Assembly: GCA_032358165.1 (NCBI GenBank)
Contig: JAALGY010000008.1
Coordinates: 1,550,001 to 1,614,000, forward strand
DNA from: Diplosphaera chodatii
Taxonomy: Eukaryota; Chlorophyta; Trebouxiophyceae; Prasiolales; Stichococcaceae
DNA length: 64,000 nucleotides
Direction: 5' to 3'
Shown here in pieces: positions 12,843 through 23,718 of the stretch. The translations under genes were made by a program, and so were the position numbers. Numbering within the stretch: the first letter of the stretch is position 1; each line of letters begins with the position of its first letter. The notes beneath the pieces are model-generated. The model was not told the origin of the DNA. It did no database searches and worked only from the letters and a program-made list of their open reading frames with translations.

Positions 12843-13913
12843 CGGGTGAAAACGGGGTGAAAACCACCTCGTCGACTGCAGTGACTCGACTTCTGAGCTG
12901 AACTTTACACTGTTTCCTCTCTGACAACTGCTATGAGATCGAGATGTTATATATCCTTGACAGGCTCGAGAGCTGAGTATTCAAGCAATACCCGCCACGG
13001 CAAACAAGGCATGGAATTGAAGTAGTGCAGCTCTGCTCTGTCAATCAGCGAACCAGAATGATGCATGCCTCTTGTCACTTGGCAACACTCAGATGGTTTG
13101 CAATCTGAGCTATGCTCAGGATATGTTCTAGCTGCTCAAGCCCAACGCTCCGCAGCCGGATTCACGTTGCAGTCTGCTAAGCTGAGGTATACGCAGCACT
13201 TGAGGGTGTCCCCCTAGGTCCTGCAGGCAGGTGCGGCACACGAGTGTCAGTAAACTGGCATTCAAATGTACAGAACGTCGACCCAATCCCTTCGTTCCAA
13301 AGTTGTGCTCGCGGCAATGTGCACCCCTGCTGACACTTTTGCGCAGGGGCGGTATCAGATGCCGCGAGTGCACAGCAGATGCCTTGCTCGTTGTCCGCAT
13401 CGGCAGCAGAGGAACTAGTTGCACTCAGCACTAGCCCTATGAGGTGCCAGCGTCAGGTCGTCCAGCAAGCTGCGGCAGGGTGCCGCCACAGAGCAGTCAT
13501 GCTGCAGACGCACCCTTTTCCGTCGGTGATCGTGACGCACAGCCCGGGACTAGCATTTGGTGTTTGCGAACAATGGGAAAGCAGCTACTGGGGCAACGGC
13601 GCAGCGCTGCACGCCTGCACCTTCCATCTCCCGCAGTGTGCCACGCTGGCATTTGGCACAGCGCGAAGGCAGCGACGCAACACTGTGTATATGTCTTTGC
13701 GGTTGGCAAAAGAGAAATCGTCATGGCAGCTACTCTACACTGATGTGGTCGCTGCCGAAGCGTACGTTGGTAGCCATGCTATCAGCTTTGCCGGCCTCTG
13801 CTGCCCATGTTTCGCACCATGCACAAAGCTGCAGTCGTAGTCTGGCAGCATACGCCTCGGGTCACCTGCTGAGTCCGCAGCCGGCCCTCAGCAGACAAGC
13901 CGAATGCTGGCAG
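12843..13913. other. Intergenic region downstream of FKBP16-3, upstream of MnmG
   Basis: About 1.07 kb with no supported exon. It must include the FKBP 3' UTR and the MnmG promoter. The short open frames on both strands have no recognisable domain, and the MnmG model starts with a good ATG at 13914. Confidence 0.5.
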
Positions 13914-16900
13914 ATGGCAGCAGATGCCGCGCGACGGCTGTCGAGCAGGGGCTGCAGCACGCGTGCGGCAGCCATGGCGAGCCCCGGCAGCCACAGCAGC
14001 ATCCCCCAGGTGTTTGCAGCTGTGGACCAACGGATATGCTTCCGGTGCTTTGCGAGTTGACCGCTGTTATGCTCGCTTACCGGTGCTTGGCTGCCTTCCT
14101 CTAGCGTTGGCCGCCACATCATGCGCTCATTGCGCAGGGGGCCAGCAACAGCAACGCCTCGGATGCTGCCAGCAGCGCAAGCAGGCAGTGGTACGACGAG
14201 GAAGACTACGATGTGGTAGTGGTGGGCGCTGGCCATGCGGGGTGTGAGGCGGCGCTTGCCTCGGCTCGCACGGGTGCCAAGACCCTGCTGCTGACGCTCA
14301 ACCTGGACCGCATCGCCTGGCAGGTCGGGAGGGTCTGCTGGCTTTTGCGCCGCAGCTGATCCGACATACAGCAGCATGATCAGGCACGTGGCATGATGCA
14401 AGCAATCCCTTGCCGGGCTGTTAGACAAGGGTGTCCCTATGTACTTGCAGCCGTGCAACCCAGCGGTTGGGGGCCCAGCCAAGTCGCAGCTGGTGCACGA
14501 GGTGGACGCCCTGGGCGGGGAGATGGGGCGCATGGCGGACCGCACCTACCTGCAGAAGCGCGTGCTGAACCGCTCGAAGGTGACGGCCTGCAGAGCCAGC
14601 CGCAGCCTGTCTGCAGCGCACTGTATGCAGATGATTTCTGCTGGGGGGTGTCGTCGGCAGGGCGGTAGTCGGAGGCGTGAGTTTGCATCACATGAATGGT
14701 CTGTGACAAGCCGCTGTCGATTGCACTGCTGCAGGGCCCGGCGGTGTGGGCGCTGCGTGCGCAGACGGACAAGCTGGAGTACAGCACGGTCATGCGGCGC
14801 GTGCTGGAGGGGACGCCAAACCTGTTCATGCGCGAGGGCATGGCTGTCGACCTGGAGCTGGGCCCCAATGACGAGGTGCACAGCTGAAGCTGCCTCTCAG
14901 ACACATGGTGTCGGAGCAGTAATGTACCAACATGATCCCGACTACCGTTGGTAGGTGTGGCCTCGACCTCCAGGCTGGCCTGCCCGACGTCCAGACCAGC
15001 GTGCAGCTCTGGTCGCCTCTATATGTGCAAGCAATCTCCGCTCGCATGCGTGTGCAGATCCGGGGTGTGCGCACATTCTTCGGCATCACCTTCCGGTGCC
15101 GCGCCGCAGTCGTCACAACGGGCACCTTCATGAACGGCCGCATCTGGGTCGGCCGGCAGTCTATGCCGGCTGGAAGGTGTGTCGCCTTCTAGGCAACGTG
15201 TGTATATGTGTCGCTGCATCAGGTTGCTCCTGGGTGGCTGGCTGACCGCATTCATACGTTCATATCTCGCTGTCTCCGCTTGTGCTGACCTTCTATCACT
15301 GATTGGTTGATGAAGTGCCCAAGGCCTGGTGGAAGCGCTACAGGGCTGGTTAGGGACGCAAACCAGCACATTGACAAAGCCTCATGCGCTCCAGGGCGGG
15401 TGAAGCTCCCAGCAGTGGCCTGACGGAGGCTCTCGTGGGACTGGGCTTCGAGACGGACCGTCTCAAGACGGGCACGCCGTCGCGGGTGGACGCACGCACC
15501 ATCGACTACAGCGCGCTGGAGGCCCAGCCGGGGGATGATGACGTGCGGTGGTTCAGCTTCGACCCAGTGGTGAGGCCTCGCCCATGCAAACTGGTCGTGG
15601 GCTGCTAGCCTTCAGCTACTGTGAAGCGGCCGTGCACCATGCTTACCCTTGTTGATGCCGTGCTTTATGTGATACCCTGCAGGTGTATGTGGAGCGGCCG
15701 CAGATGAGCTGCCACCTGACACGCACAACGGCTGAGACGCACCGCCTCATCGAGGTGTTGCAGCAAATGATGCACACTGCATCACCAAATTTACAACACT
15801 GCAGTCCTGCGCATGTGTGGTCACTGCAAGCTGCGCAAAGCGGACACAGTGTGCCTATGGTCTGCATCTTCTGCAGGACAACCTGGCAGAGACGCCCGTG
15901 TATGGCGGCTGGGTGGACTCCACCGGGCCGCGCTACTGCCCAAGCATCGAGGACAAGATCGTGCGCTTCCGAGACAAGGACAGCCACCAGGTGCAGCGCT
16001 CAGAACTGGTGTTGGGCTTCAGGTCGTGTTACAATTTGCTACACGCATCTTACCATACTTGGACTCAAACTACACGGTGTACCAGGTTTTCCAGGTGCTG
16101 CGCAATGCAGGTGTTTCTGGAGCCAGAGGGGCGGCACAGCCCGGAGGTGTACGTGCAGGGCTTCTCCACGGGGCTGCCCGAGCGGCTGCAGCTGGCGCTG
16201 CTGCACACCCTGCCTGGTACTTCGCATGCGCTCACTTCAGCACAGTAGCCTGCCTGGCCTTTGGCATCGAGCATTTTCCGAAAGCTGCCTGCGTGCTGAG
16301 GCGGCCCACCCTGTGCTATGCAGTACGGACACTGCTTTCTGACGACCTAACACCAGTCCCGTCCAGCAGTTCGGCTCATAGGTGTCATGCCTGGCTGCAG
16401 GCCTGGAGCAGTGCAAGATGCTGCGGCCGGCGTACGCGGTGGAGTACGACTACCTGCCGGCGCACCAGTGCGACCCCAGCCTGCAGACGAAGCGCGTCGC
16501 GGGCCTGTTCTTTAGCGGCCAGCTCAATGGCACCACCGGTGCGGATTCTGCTGATTCATGTGCTGGCACCCTTGCACACGTGACACAGTGGATGGCTGTC
16601 GCATGCTGTGGCCGAAAGACCACTGCCCCAGAGCTGGTTCAGTCCTTGCCCCATGCAGAGAGCACTGTCTCAATTCACTCTAGCTGCTGGTGTCAAGCTA
16701 GTAGCATGCTGCTGACATGCACATGTCCATACCAACATGTGTGTATCGGACAGGTTACGAGGAGGCGGCGGCTCAGGGCCTCGTGGCGGGCGTCAACGCT
16801 GCGCGGGTTGCGGCCGGCTCCGATGTGGTGACCTTCCCCCGGGAAAACAGCTACCTCGGCACCCTGATCGACGACCTGGTGACGAAGGTAGGATCTGGCA

Positions 16901-18596
16901 GGCCACCTGCTTGGATGCCAGTACCCAAGGGATTGACTGCAAGAGGTCCCCCTGCACGCTGAGAGGCTGCACAATGGCCTGTCAATGGGCAGTTTGCTAA
17001 CCCTTTGGTAAAGATTTCTGTGACCCTTCGCAGGATCTGCGGGAGCCGTACCGCATGCTGACCAGCCGCTCGGAGTTCCGGCTGCTGCTGCGCAGCGACA
17101 ATGCGGACACGCGGCTGACGCCCACCGGCCGGGAGCTGGGCCTGGTTGATGACCGGCGCTGGGCGCTGCACCTCGCCAAACAGGTCGGCTGCGTCCATCA
17201 ATTAAGCCCTGCATTGCATCTGGTAGGGTGGACTGCGATGTGCAGCCTCCATCACCGTGCACCAGGGGCGTGTGCGCGGACAACTGACCGATCTGCTGAA
17301 ACTGCGCAGGAGCGCATTGTGGCAGAGAAGCAGCGGCTGGCGTCCATCCGGCTGCCGCCGGCCGACCCCCTCGTGCAGGCGGCGTCGACGACGTCGGGGC
17401 AGCCTGTCACGGGCGTCATTAGCCTGGAGGAAGTCCTGCGGAGGCCCCATGTACACTACCCGTGAGCGCTTTTCTTCTGGCATGCAACAGCGTCGCACGA
17501 GATGCGAACCTGCCGCAGCTGTGCTCCTTGCATCACTCCGACCCATGTCAGTCCTGCAAGCTTCTGAAGGTGAACTGCAATTGATTGGATGGCAGGCTCC
17601 TAGCGGCACATGGCCACGGAGGCGACGTGTCACCCGCGGAGGCAGAGGCTGCTGAGATCGACATCAAGTACTCCGGCTTCATCCGGCGACAGGTTCGCAC
17701 AGACAGCGGTGTGCCTATCCTGTGCCCAGTCCATAGCAGCATCGTATGTGGTGATGAGGCTCCATGGTGGATACACCCTGTGTACGTGTTCAGACTGTGC
17801 AGTTTGCGGTCACAGCAGGCACACTGCTGGCGTCCTTCGTCGTCGGCATACTGTCGGTGCTGCCATGAACACATTCCTGGCGATCCATGCAGGCGCAGCA
17901 GCAGGCGGGCATGGCGGCCAAGGCGCTGCGGCCGCTGCCGCCCGACCTGGACTACCACAGCATCAGCACGCTGTCCCTGGAGGCGCGGGAGAAGCTGTCC
18001 AAGGTGCAGCATGATTCCTACACATAGAGACACGATCATGGCATTCAAGATCCAACTTACGAAAGTATACAATTGCACAGCGTTTGGTGCGCTCTCCCGG
18101 CCTCAGCTGACAACTGTGCAGCTGCATGCTGTCTGCAGTGTGCTCTACGAGCTCCCAACTTGCCGTCTGGTATGCTCTTTATTGACTGGTCCATGCTTCT
18201 GTTGGCACCAGGTGCAGCCGCGGGACGTGGGCCAGGCCAGCCGCATCGGCGGCGTCAACCCAGCGGACATCAGCAACCTGCTCATCCACCTGGAGGTCTT
18301 GCGCCGCCGCAGCAACGTGCGCCATTGCTGCCACACCTGTCTAAACACCCGGGCCATATCAGATGGGGGGCCCCTTCGGATGAGTATCACTGTGGCGTGT
18401 GCCCGTGAGTGACTGTGAGCTGCCAGCACTGAGGGATGAATGAATTTCACTGCAGGGTGGGCAGCCGCGAGCAAAGCCGATGGGTGCGCGCCAGCGGCGC
18501 GAGGCAGCTGTTGCAGCACACAGAGCAGCGCTGGGTGCCGCGGCCATTGCCAGTGACGCTGGTGTGGAGTCGCAGGCTGCTGTTGCGGCGGCTTGA
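13914..18596 (+). CDS. MTO1: tRNA uridine-34 carboxymethylaminomethyl modification enzyme MnmG/GidA (MTO1), organellar
   Basis: FAD enzyme that, with the GTPase MnmE/MSS1, modifies wobble uridine in organellar tRNAs. Seventeen exons starting at 13914, 14138, 14451, 14735, 15058, 15395, 15683, 15877, 16111, 16401, 16754, 17034, 17310, 17596, 17893, 18212 and 18456 total 2166 nt, 721 residues, with every phase consistent. The N-terminus ([19 protein letters not shown]) resembles a mitochondrial presequence. Then come the Rossmann motif [14 protein letters not shown], the family signature [66 protein letters not shown] and [18 protein letters not shown]. The C-terminal helical domain has [18 protein letters not shown]. 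The last exon adds an Ala-rich tail that I chose because it keeps the frame and ends in TGA. Confidence 0.95.
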
Positions 18597-18955
18597 TGTC
18601 GCAGTCAGCAGCCGCGCCAGTAACAGGTGTTGGAGTACCTCATAGGAGATGCTTGTGCAATATTTGTTGGCTCGACAGATGGCGCGCCTCTGTACAATTA
18701 CAAGCGCCCTGTGTACAGACTACAGTTGCATATTTGAGACAAGTGAGTGATCTTGGGTCCAAGTGCACGCGATAGTCCTGCACGCACCCGCTTGAGGCCC
18801 TGAGCATTTGAACAGCGCTGACTGCATATGGCTTGTCCAAGCAATGCTGTCAATGTAGTGTGCGATGGCCATCAGAGCTGAACCAAAAGAAGTTTGCCAG
18901 AGGCTGCTAACACTACACATGAAACGAATGAACACACGACGCATTTGCCAGCAGA
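18597..18955. other. Convergent intergenic region (MnmG / phosphoesterase)
   Basis: About 360 bp shared by two 3' ends. It holds a minus-strand TGTAA (18698-18702). No coding signal. Confidence 0.55.
18698..18702 (-). terminator. Putative poly(A) signal TGTAA for the phosphoesterase
   Basis: TTACA on the + strand, 254 nt beyond the stop codon of the minus-strand gene. TGTAA is the usual chlorophyte signal, but a five-base match can be chance. Confidence 0.4.
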
Positions 18956-21172
18956 TCAGCCGACGCAGCACCAGGGCGACGGCTGCAGGTTTGGTGGGTT
19001 TCGGGAGCCGGGCTGGGAGTACTGCGAGCCCCAATATGTGTGCACCTGCATCACATGCACAGCAACCAGCTCGTTTGCATGCACGCCGCTGAGGTGCGCA
19101 TGGCTTGGGGCATGCAGGGCCAGTCTGAGTCCGCTTGGGGGCACACGGCACCGCGGATGCGCACCTGGCGGGTGACACCGCCCCGGGCTGCGTCAAACAC
19201 CAGCAGCGGCTTCCAGCTGCCTGGACCCCGGCGCCTGCCACATGGGCATCAGGGTGTGAGGGCATTGCAGAAGGCGGCTGCAAGAGTGAGGAGCCTCTAT
19301 TCAGGACTGAGGACCATCCTACAGAAGAGCTGGCCGGTGATGCATGTGAGGAGGCTGCAGCATTTGACGCACTTCTGCTCCTCTGGGTACGCCAGCGGCC
19401 ACTGCACGAAGCGGGTGCGCGGGCTGGGGCTCTGCGGCAGCCGCGCGTCCCAGGAGAAGTGGGTGTGCCTGCATCGGATTGCACGGCCGTCATGCCAGCA
19501 AGGACGGCCGGATGCCTGCGTTCACAGAACTGGCGGCGGCTGTCCGGCACGGCAGCTTGAAGCCCAGCGTGCCGGGCGCACACCCGAAGATGTGGCAGTC
19601 GGGCTGCAGCTGGGCGATGCGCGCCGCCAGCGGGTCGGAGCCCACGGCCTTGGCCAGGTTGGGGTGCCGCAGCAGCCGCTTCTCCGGCAGCAGCTCCTGC
19701 GCAGCCATGCGTTCACCCATCCAGCAGTCGAACCAGAAACCTTGGCTCGTTTCAATTGTTGTGGTGTGCGTCTAGCAATCTACTCCAGGAGGCATTTGGG
19801 TGCCAGCCAGGCCGGCAGGTGAGCCCACCTGGTAGGGCAGGAAGTGCGAGAACGTGATGATGGGCGGCCGCATGGCGGGGCATCCGCTGGCACCGCTGCT
19901 GTTACTCGAGAATGCATCGGCTGAGATTGCGTGCCCACTGGGTGCTGCCCCAGCGCTCTGCTGCTGACTGCCAGGGTCTGCACCAGACTGAGCACCGTTT
20001 GGCGAGTCATTGGGTACAGTGGGTGCTGTGCCGAAGGCTGCGCTGTCTGCTGCTATAGAAGCCGCGTCAGGTGTTGCTGATGGCTGCGGCTGCTGCCCAG
20101 TCGGCGACGGTTTACACCCCAGTGCAGGTGCATGTCTCTGCTGCAGGGCTGCCAGCACAGGCCGCAGCGGCTGGTCATTCATGGCGTCAAAGTACTCTGC
20201 CAGTGAATCGTCTTCTGCATTGAGCTCCGGCCGGGGCCAGGAGCACGCGTGGAAGTCCACCATCATCTGCAGTGCGAGGCATTACGCCGGCTTCAGATGT
20301 CTGCCCGTGGACGCATCTCCTAGCAGCATGCTGCATCTGCATGCTGCAGATGGCAAGGTGTCGTGCGGTAAACTTTTGCGAGCGTAGCAAGGCAGCAAGC
20401 CCGCATGGGCTGGGGTGCACCTTGTTCACTGGCATGGCACCAGGGATGTCGGGCTCTCGATCCCATCTGGCTGAGTACCAGGACAGCAGCGGCACGATCC
20501 ACACGCCCGCAATGCACGCGGGGGCTGACGCAATGTCAAGCTCCGTGCATAGGTCCAGCACCCTCCGCAGCTTGCCTGCAGTGTGGACGAATGTCACTTC
20601 GCCACTCCTCTTGCATCACTAAGCAACTGTGACATATCTGCAGCACCTGAGCGTCGGGATGCACATATTCACAAGATGAGGGGGGCTGCGCAGCGTGAGT
20701 GAAGCCAGAGCCGCACCGACTGAATCATACTTCCCACGTTCGCCACGCCGCACCCATAGATCGTGGTTCCCTGCAGCGAGCGACGGAGGTTGCAAACGTT
20801 TCTTCTGCTCGTGTGTAGCGGGCTCCCAGGGCACAGAAGAGTTGCAGACAGATCTTCACCTGGCGTGAAGAAGACGTGCGCAAACCGAGCTTTCAGCACT
20901 TCCAGCGTTTGCCGCAATGTCGGCAGATCGTCACTTACGTCACCAGCTAATATCAACATGTCCTGCTGGTACTCCTGTGGCGACAGTGCGTCACACCTGC
21001 AGCGGATACAGCCAGGCGCTGCAGAGGCTAGCGTGGCAGCCAGTGCAAAACCATCACGAAGCCATCACGTGACTTGACATAGATGAACGGTTGTTGAGCA
21101 CTCGTACCACTGTAGATTGGCTGCATAATCTGTGTGGATGTCACTTACTGCGAAGACACGCAGGCCTGGCAT
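18956..21172 (-). CDS. Calcineurin-like metallophosphoesterase
   Basis: Metal-dependent phosphoesterase with all the expected metal-site motifs in order: SDIHTDY (DxH) just after the start MPGLRVFAV; LILAGDVSDD (GDxxD); GNHDLWVRRGERGKY (GNHD) split by an intron; ITFSHFLPYQ (lone His); CHIFGHTHFSWD (GHTH), also split by an intron. It ends RFVQWPLAYPEEQK, WKPLLVFDAARGG and YWGSQYSQPGSRNP then TGA, a tail I recall from plant and algal members. A polar insert of about 110 residues rich in Ala, Ser, Pro and Gln (about 19880-20190) separates the MVDFHACSWP segment from the SHFLP segment. No signal peptide is seen; an extra 5' exon before 21172 cannot be excluded. Substrate unknown. Confidence 0.85.
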
Positions 21173-21913
21173 CTGATTTTGCCACGGACACACGCTGCTG
21201 GATTAGTGCTGCCACTGGTTGAAAGTGGACAGCGAGCGACTTGACTTCACAGGCAACGCACGAAAGTGAACAAACACTGCAGCGTGCTGAGGGCCATGAA
21301 ACGCACTGCACATGGGGAAGATCTGGACGATGGCTCAGTTCAGCTTCCATGTGGCGTTATAACACTCTTCGAACACTGTGCATGGCCAAAACGCATCACA
21401 TACGATAGAATGCTCTTGTAAGATCAGAAATGACCAAGAGACGGTATTACTTGCAACGAACAGCCTTGCTTATATTCGAAGCCAAACGAGGCAGTTATGA
21501 ACGAGGGCAATTCACCGTGCATGCCACGTCACGATTACTAAGCATCTCTGCAGCTAGGCTGCACGCGGAAACCGATCGCCATACGGTTCGCGTCTGAATT
21601 GGCACCTCAGCAGAAGTATGCGAACAACACAGCGCTGGCACGGCTATCAGCAGTGGCAGTCTTAGAGCGGAAACCTTTGCAGGCGGTGCAGGGATCTCTC
21701 CGTGAGCAACTGAGTGTTTTGGCAGTGAAGCACCTCGTGCAGGCAGAGACTTGACGTGTCAAGCAAAGCTGCTAAGGGTACCAATGTAGTTGTTGCGTGC
21801 AGAGAGATTCAGTGTAGCAGCACTGCTCGTGGACCTAGCGGCACAAGATGGACCAACATCTGCAGACTTGCAGACAGAGATAGACCTGAGGAGTCAGCGC
21901 TACAGCGCAATCC
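21173..21913. promoter_or_regulatory. Head-to-head intergenic region (phosphoesterase / OPA3)
   Basis: About 740 bp separate the two start codons, so both promoters must lie here. No recognised exon and no strong motif seen. Confidence 0.45.
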
Positions 21914-22887
21914 ATGGCACTGGTGTTCAAGGTTGGCACCTTGTTCATCAAAACAGCGTCCAAGCCGCTCGCAAACCGCTTCCAGCGATGGGTGCTCGGG
22001 CATCCAGAGGGGCGCAAGCGCGTCATCGCGCTGGCACAGGTGGGCCCTCGCACGGTTGCGCAGCTGCAAGAGGGAAGAGTCACGCTCGCTGCGTAGTGGT
22101 GCGTAGACGATCGTCTTGGTGCAAGGTCGCGGTTCACGGTGTAGCTCACAGTGGCAATTGTTCAATCACGCTGACATGCTCCTCCCCTGCAGTACCTGCA
22201 CCGGGCGGAGGTTGCAATCAACCGAGGGGCAGAGGGTAAGACTGGGCGCTACTTCGTGCCCAACATCTCAGAGGAGCGGGCCGTAGAACTTGCCTCCCGC
22301 TTCGTCAGCGAGTCCTTCCTCTTTTCTGTGAGTAGCGCCTAGACTGTTGCAACGCAGTGCACTGCGCCTCTGGACCCGCACTCCCTGCTCTGTCCAACAC
22401 GCAGCTGCAGTATCGGCGTTGAAGGAATCCTGAAATGATGCGCTGCTGCAGGTGGGGGTGGGGGTGATCTTTTTGGAGTATCGAAGGAATGAGCGCAATG
22501 CGGGAGAGAAGAAGCGCAAAGAGGATGAATTCAGGCAACGCCTAGATGACGCCGTGCATCGAGATCGGGAGGTAAACAGCGGTTTGGAGCTTCTTGAGCA
22601 GTGGGCGCATCATGTGCACTTTCAGCTACATGCCTGCGTTCAAGCGCCGCAATCGTCAGGGATGACCGCAGGCAACACACTGTGGCGAATGACGACGTCA
22701 AGTGTGCTGAGTGAGGATGTCTTCTATGTAGGCGCTGCGATCAGAAATGCTGCAGTTACAGGCGTGCTTGGACGCAATGCAGCAGCGGCTTGATTTTGTG
22801 GAACAACAATTTGGTGGGGGCAGCAACGGCTCTGGTGGCGGCAGCATTGACAAACCCAGCCATGCAAAGTTCATGGGCCTGTTCTGA
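21914..22887 (+). CDS. OPA3: OPA3-like mitochondrial protein
   Basis: Four exons (21914-22039, 22193-22327, 22452-22571, 22732-22887) total 537 nt, 178 residues. The N-terminus MALVFKVGTLFIKTASKP is the typical OPA3 start and acts as the mitochondrial targeting and hydrophobic segment in known members. FVPNISEERAVELASRFVSE and VGVGVIFLEYRRNERN are the conserved core and membrane-associated stretch. ALRSEMLQLQACLDAMQQ is the coiled-coil tail. I placed the last acceptor at 22730-22731 because it preserves ALRSE. The C-terminus is Gly/Ser-rich and ends GLF. OPA3 affects mitochondrial morphology and lipid metabolism; its molecular role is unsettled. Confidence 0.93.
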
Positions 22888-23238
22888 TGCGTACTTGTTG
22901 CTGAACATTGAGGGTTTTGTTGATCAGCAGCAGCACCGAGTGTAGGCTGCCGCTCAGACCTCAAGTGTCTTGGGTATCGTCCAGTGCCAATCAATAGTCA
23001 TGTACTGCTTGTGTTTTGTATCGAGAATCTGATCGGGACATGCCATGGGTCAAACTACACGGTAACGGTCTGCAAGTCTGCTAACGGCTGTGCAATGTCG
23101 GATGGCCCTGTGAGAGCATCAGTGAGCAGGTACGCCAATTTGCACACAGTGACATTAACAAATGCACACATCAATTTGTCACAAGTTGCCACACAAGCTA
23201 GAAGGAATACAGTGCTGAGTAGCACTTGAGTATCGCAG

Positions 23239-23259
23239 AGCTCCTGCTGATCAGGAGCT
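23239..23259. repeat. 8-bp inverted repeat, 5-nt loop
   Basis: AGCTCCTG (23239-23246), CTGAT loop, CAGGAGCT (23252-23259). It lies about 350 nt after the OPA3 stop. It could be a 3' UTR fold; no function can be claimed. Confidence 0.6.
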
Positions 23260-23578
23260 GATCAATGGTGCAACAACCCAAGTGAGCGTACAAGCACACA
23301 AAAACAAACTGCACACATCCTGCGGCCCGCTACTTGCACACGACTACACACGCTGCAAAGTTCAAGAATTGGGAGCCCACGCTGCTGCCAGAATGCCTGC
23401 TGAAAACATTGCCACCTGCCGTCATAGCTGCTGAAGGCGTTCGTGCAGCCACACTTCTGAATCGCTGGCAGCCTGCTTGTAGAGAATCACATCCGCAGCA
23501 GAGCGGTCGCTGCTGCTGTACATTCAGAAGTCGGGTCATGCACCGCACTGCTGTCAGCTGTCTACCTGCTGAAAGCTG

Positions 23579-23642
23579 CATATTGTTCGCATCTATCTGC
23601 TGTCGTCATATTGTTCGCCATATTGTTCGCATCTGCTGTCGC
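23579..23642. repeat. Three copies of CATATTGTTCGC
   Basis: Exact 12-mers at 23579-23590, 23607-23618 and 23619-23630, the last two directly adjacent. Copies 1 and 3 also share the following ATCT...GCTGTCG, so this looks like a duplication of a unit of about 25 bp followed by a partial copy. Probably replication slippage. Confidence 0.8.
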
Positions 23643-23718
23643 CTGCTTCGCTGCTGCTACATGCCTGCTGCTGCCAAAATGTTGCTTGCCACAGCACCAC
23701 TGCTGGCAAGTGCTGCGC

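Larger units (their letters stand above)
22888..23718. other. Convergent intergenic region (OPA3 / M43 peptidase)
   Basis: About 830 bp with no coding exon recognised. It contains an 8-bp hairpin (23239-23259) and a short tandem duplication (23579-23642). Confidence 0.5.

Noticed and set aside
18720..19583. 287-codon open frame on the - strand
   Set aside because: Same strand as the phosphoesterase but the wrong frame. The correct frame gives GHTHFSWD and the YWGSQYS tail via splicing.
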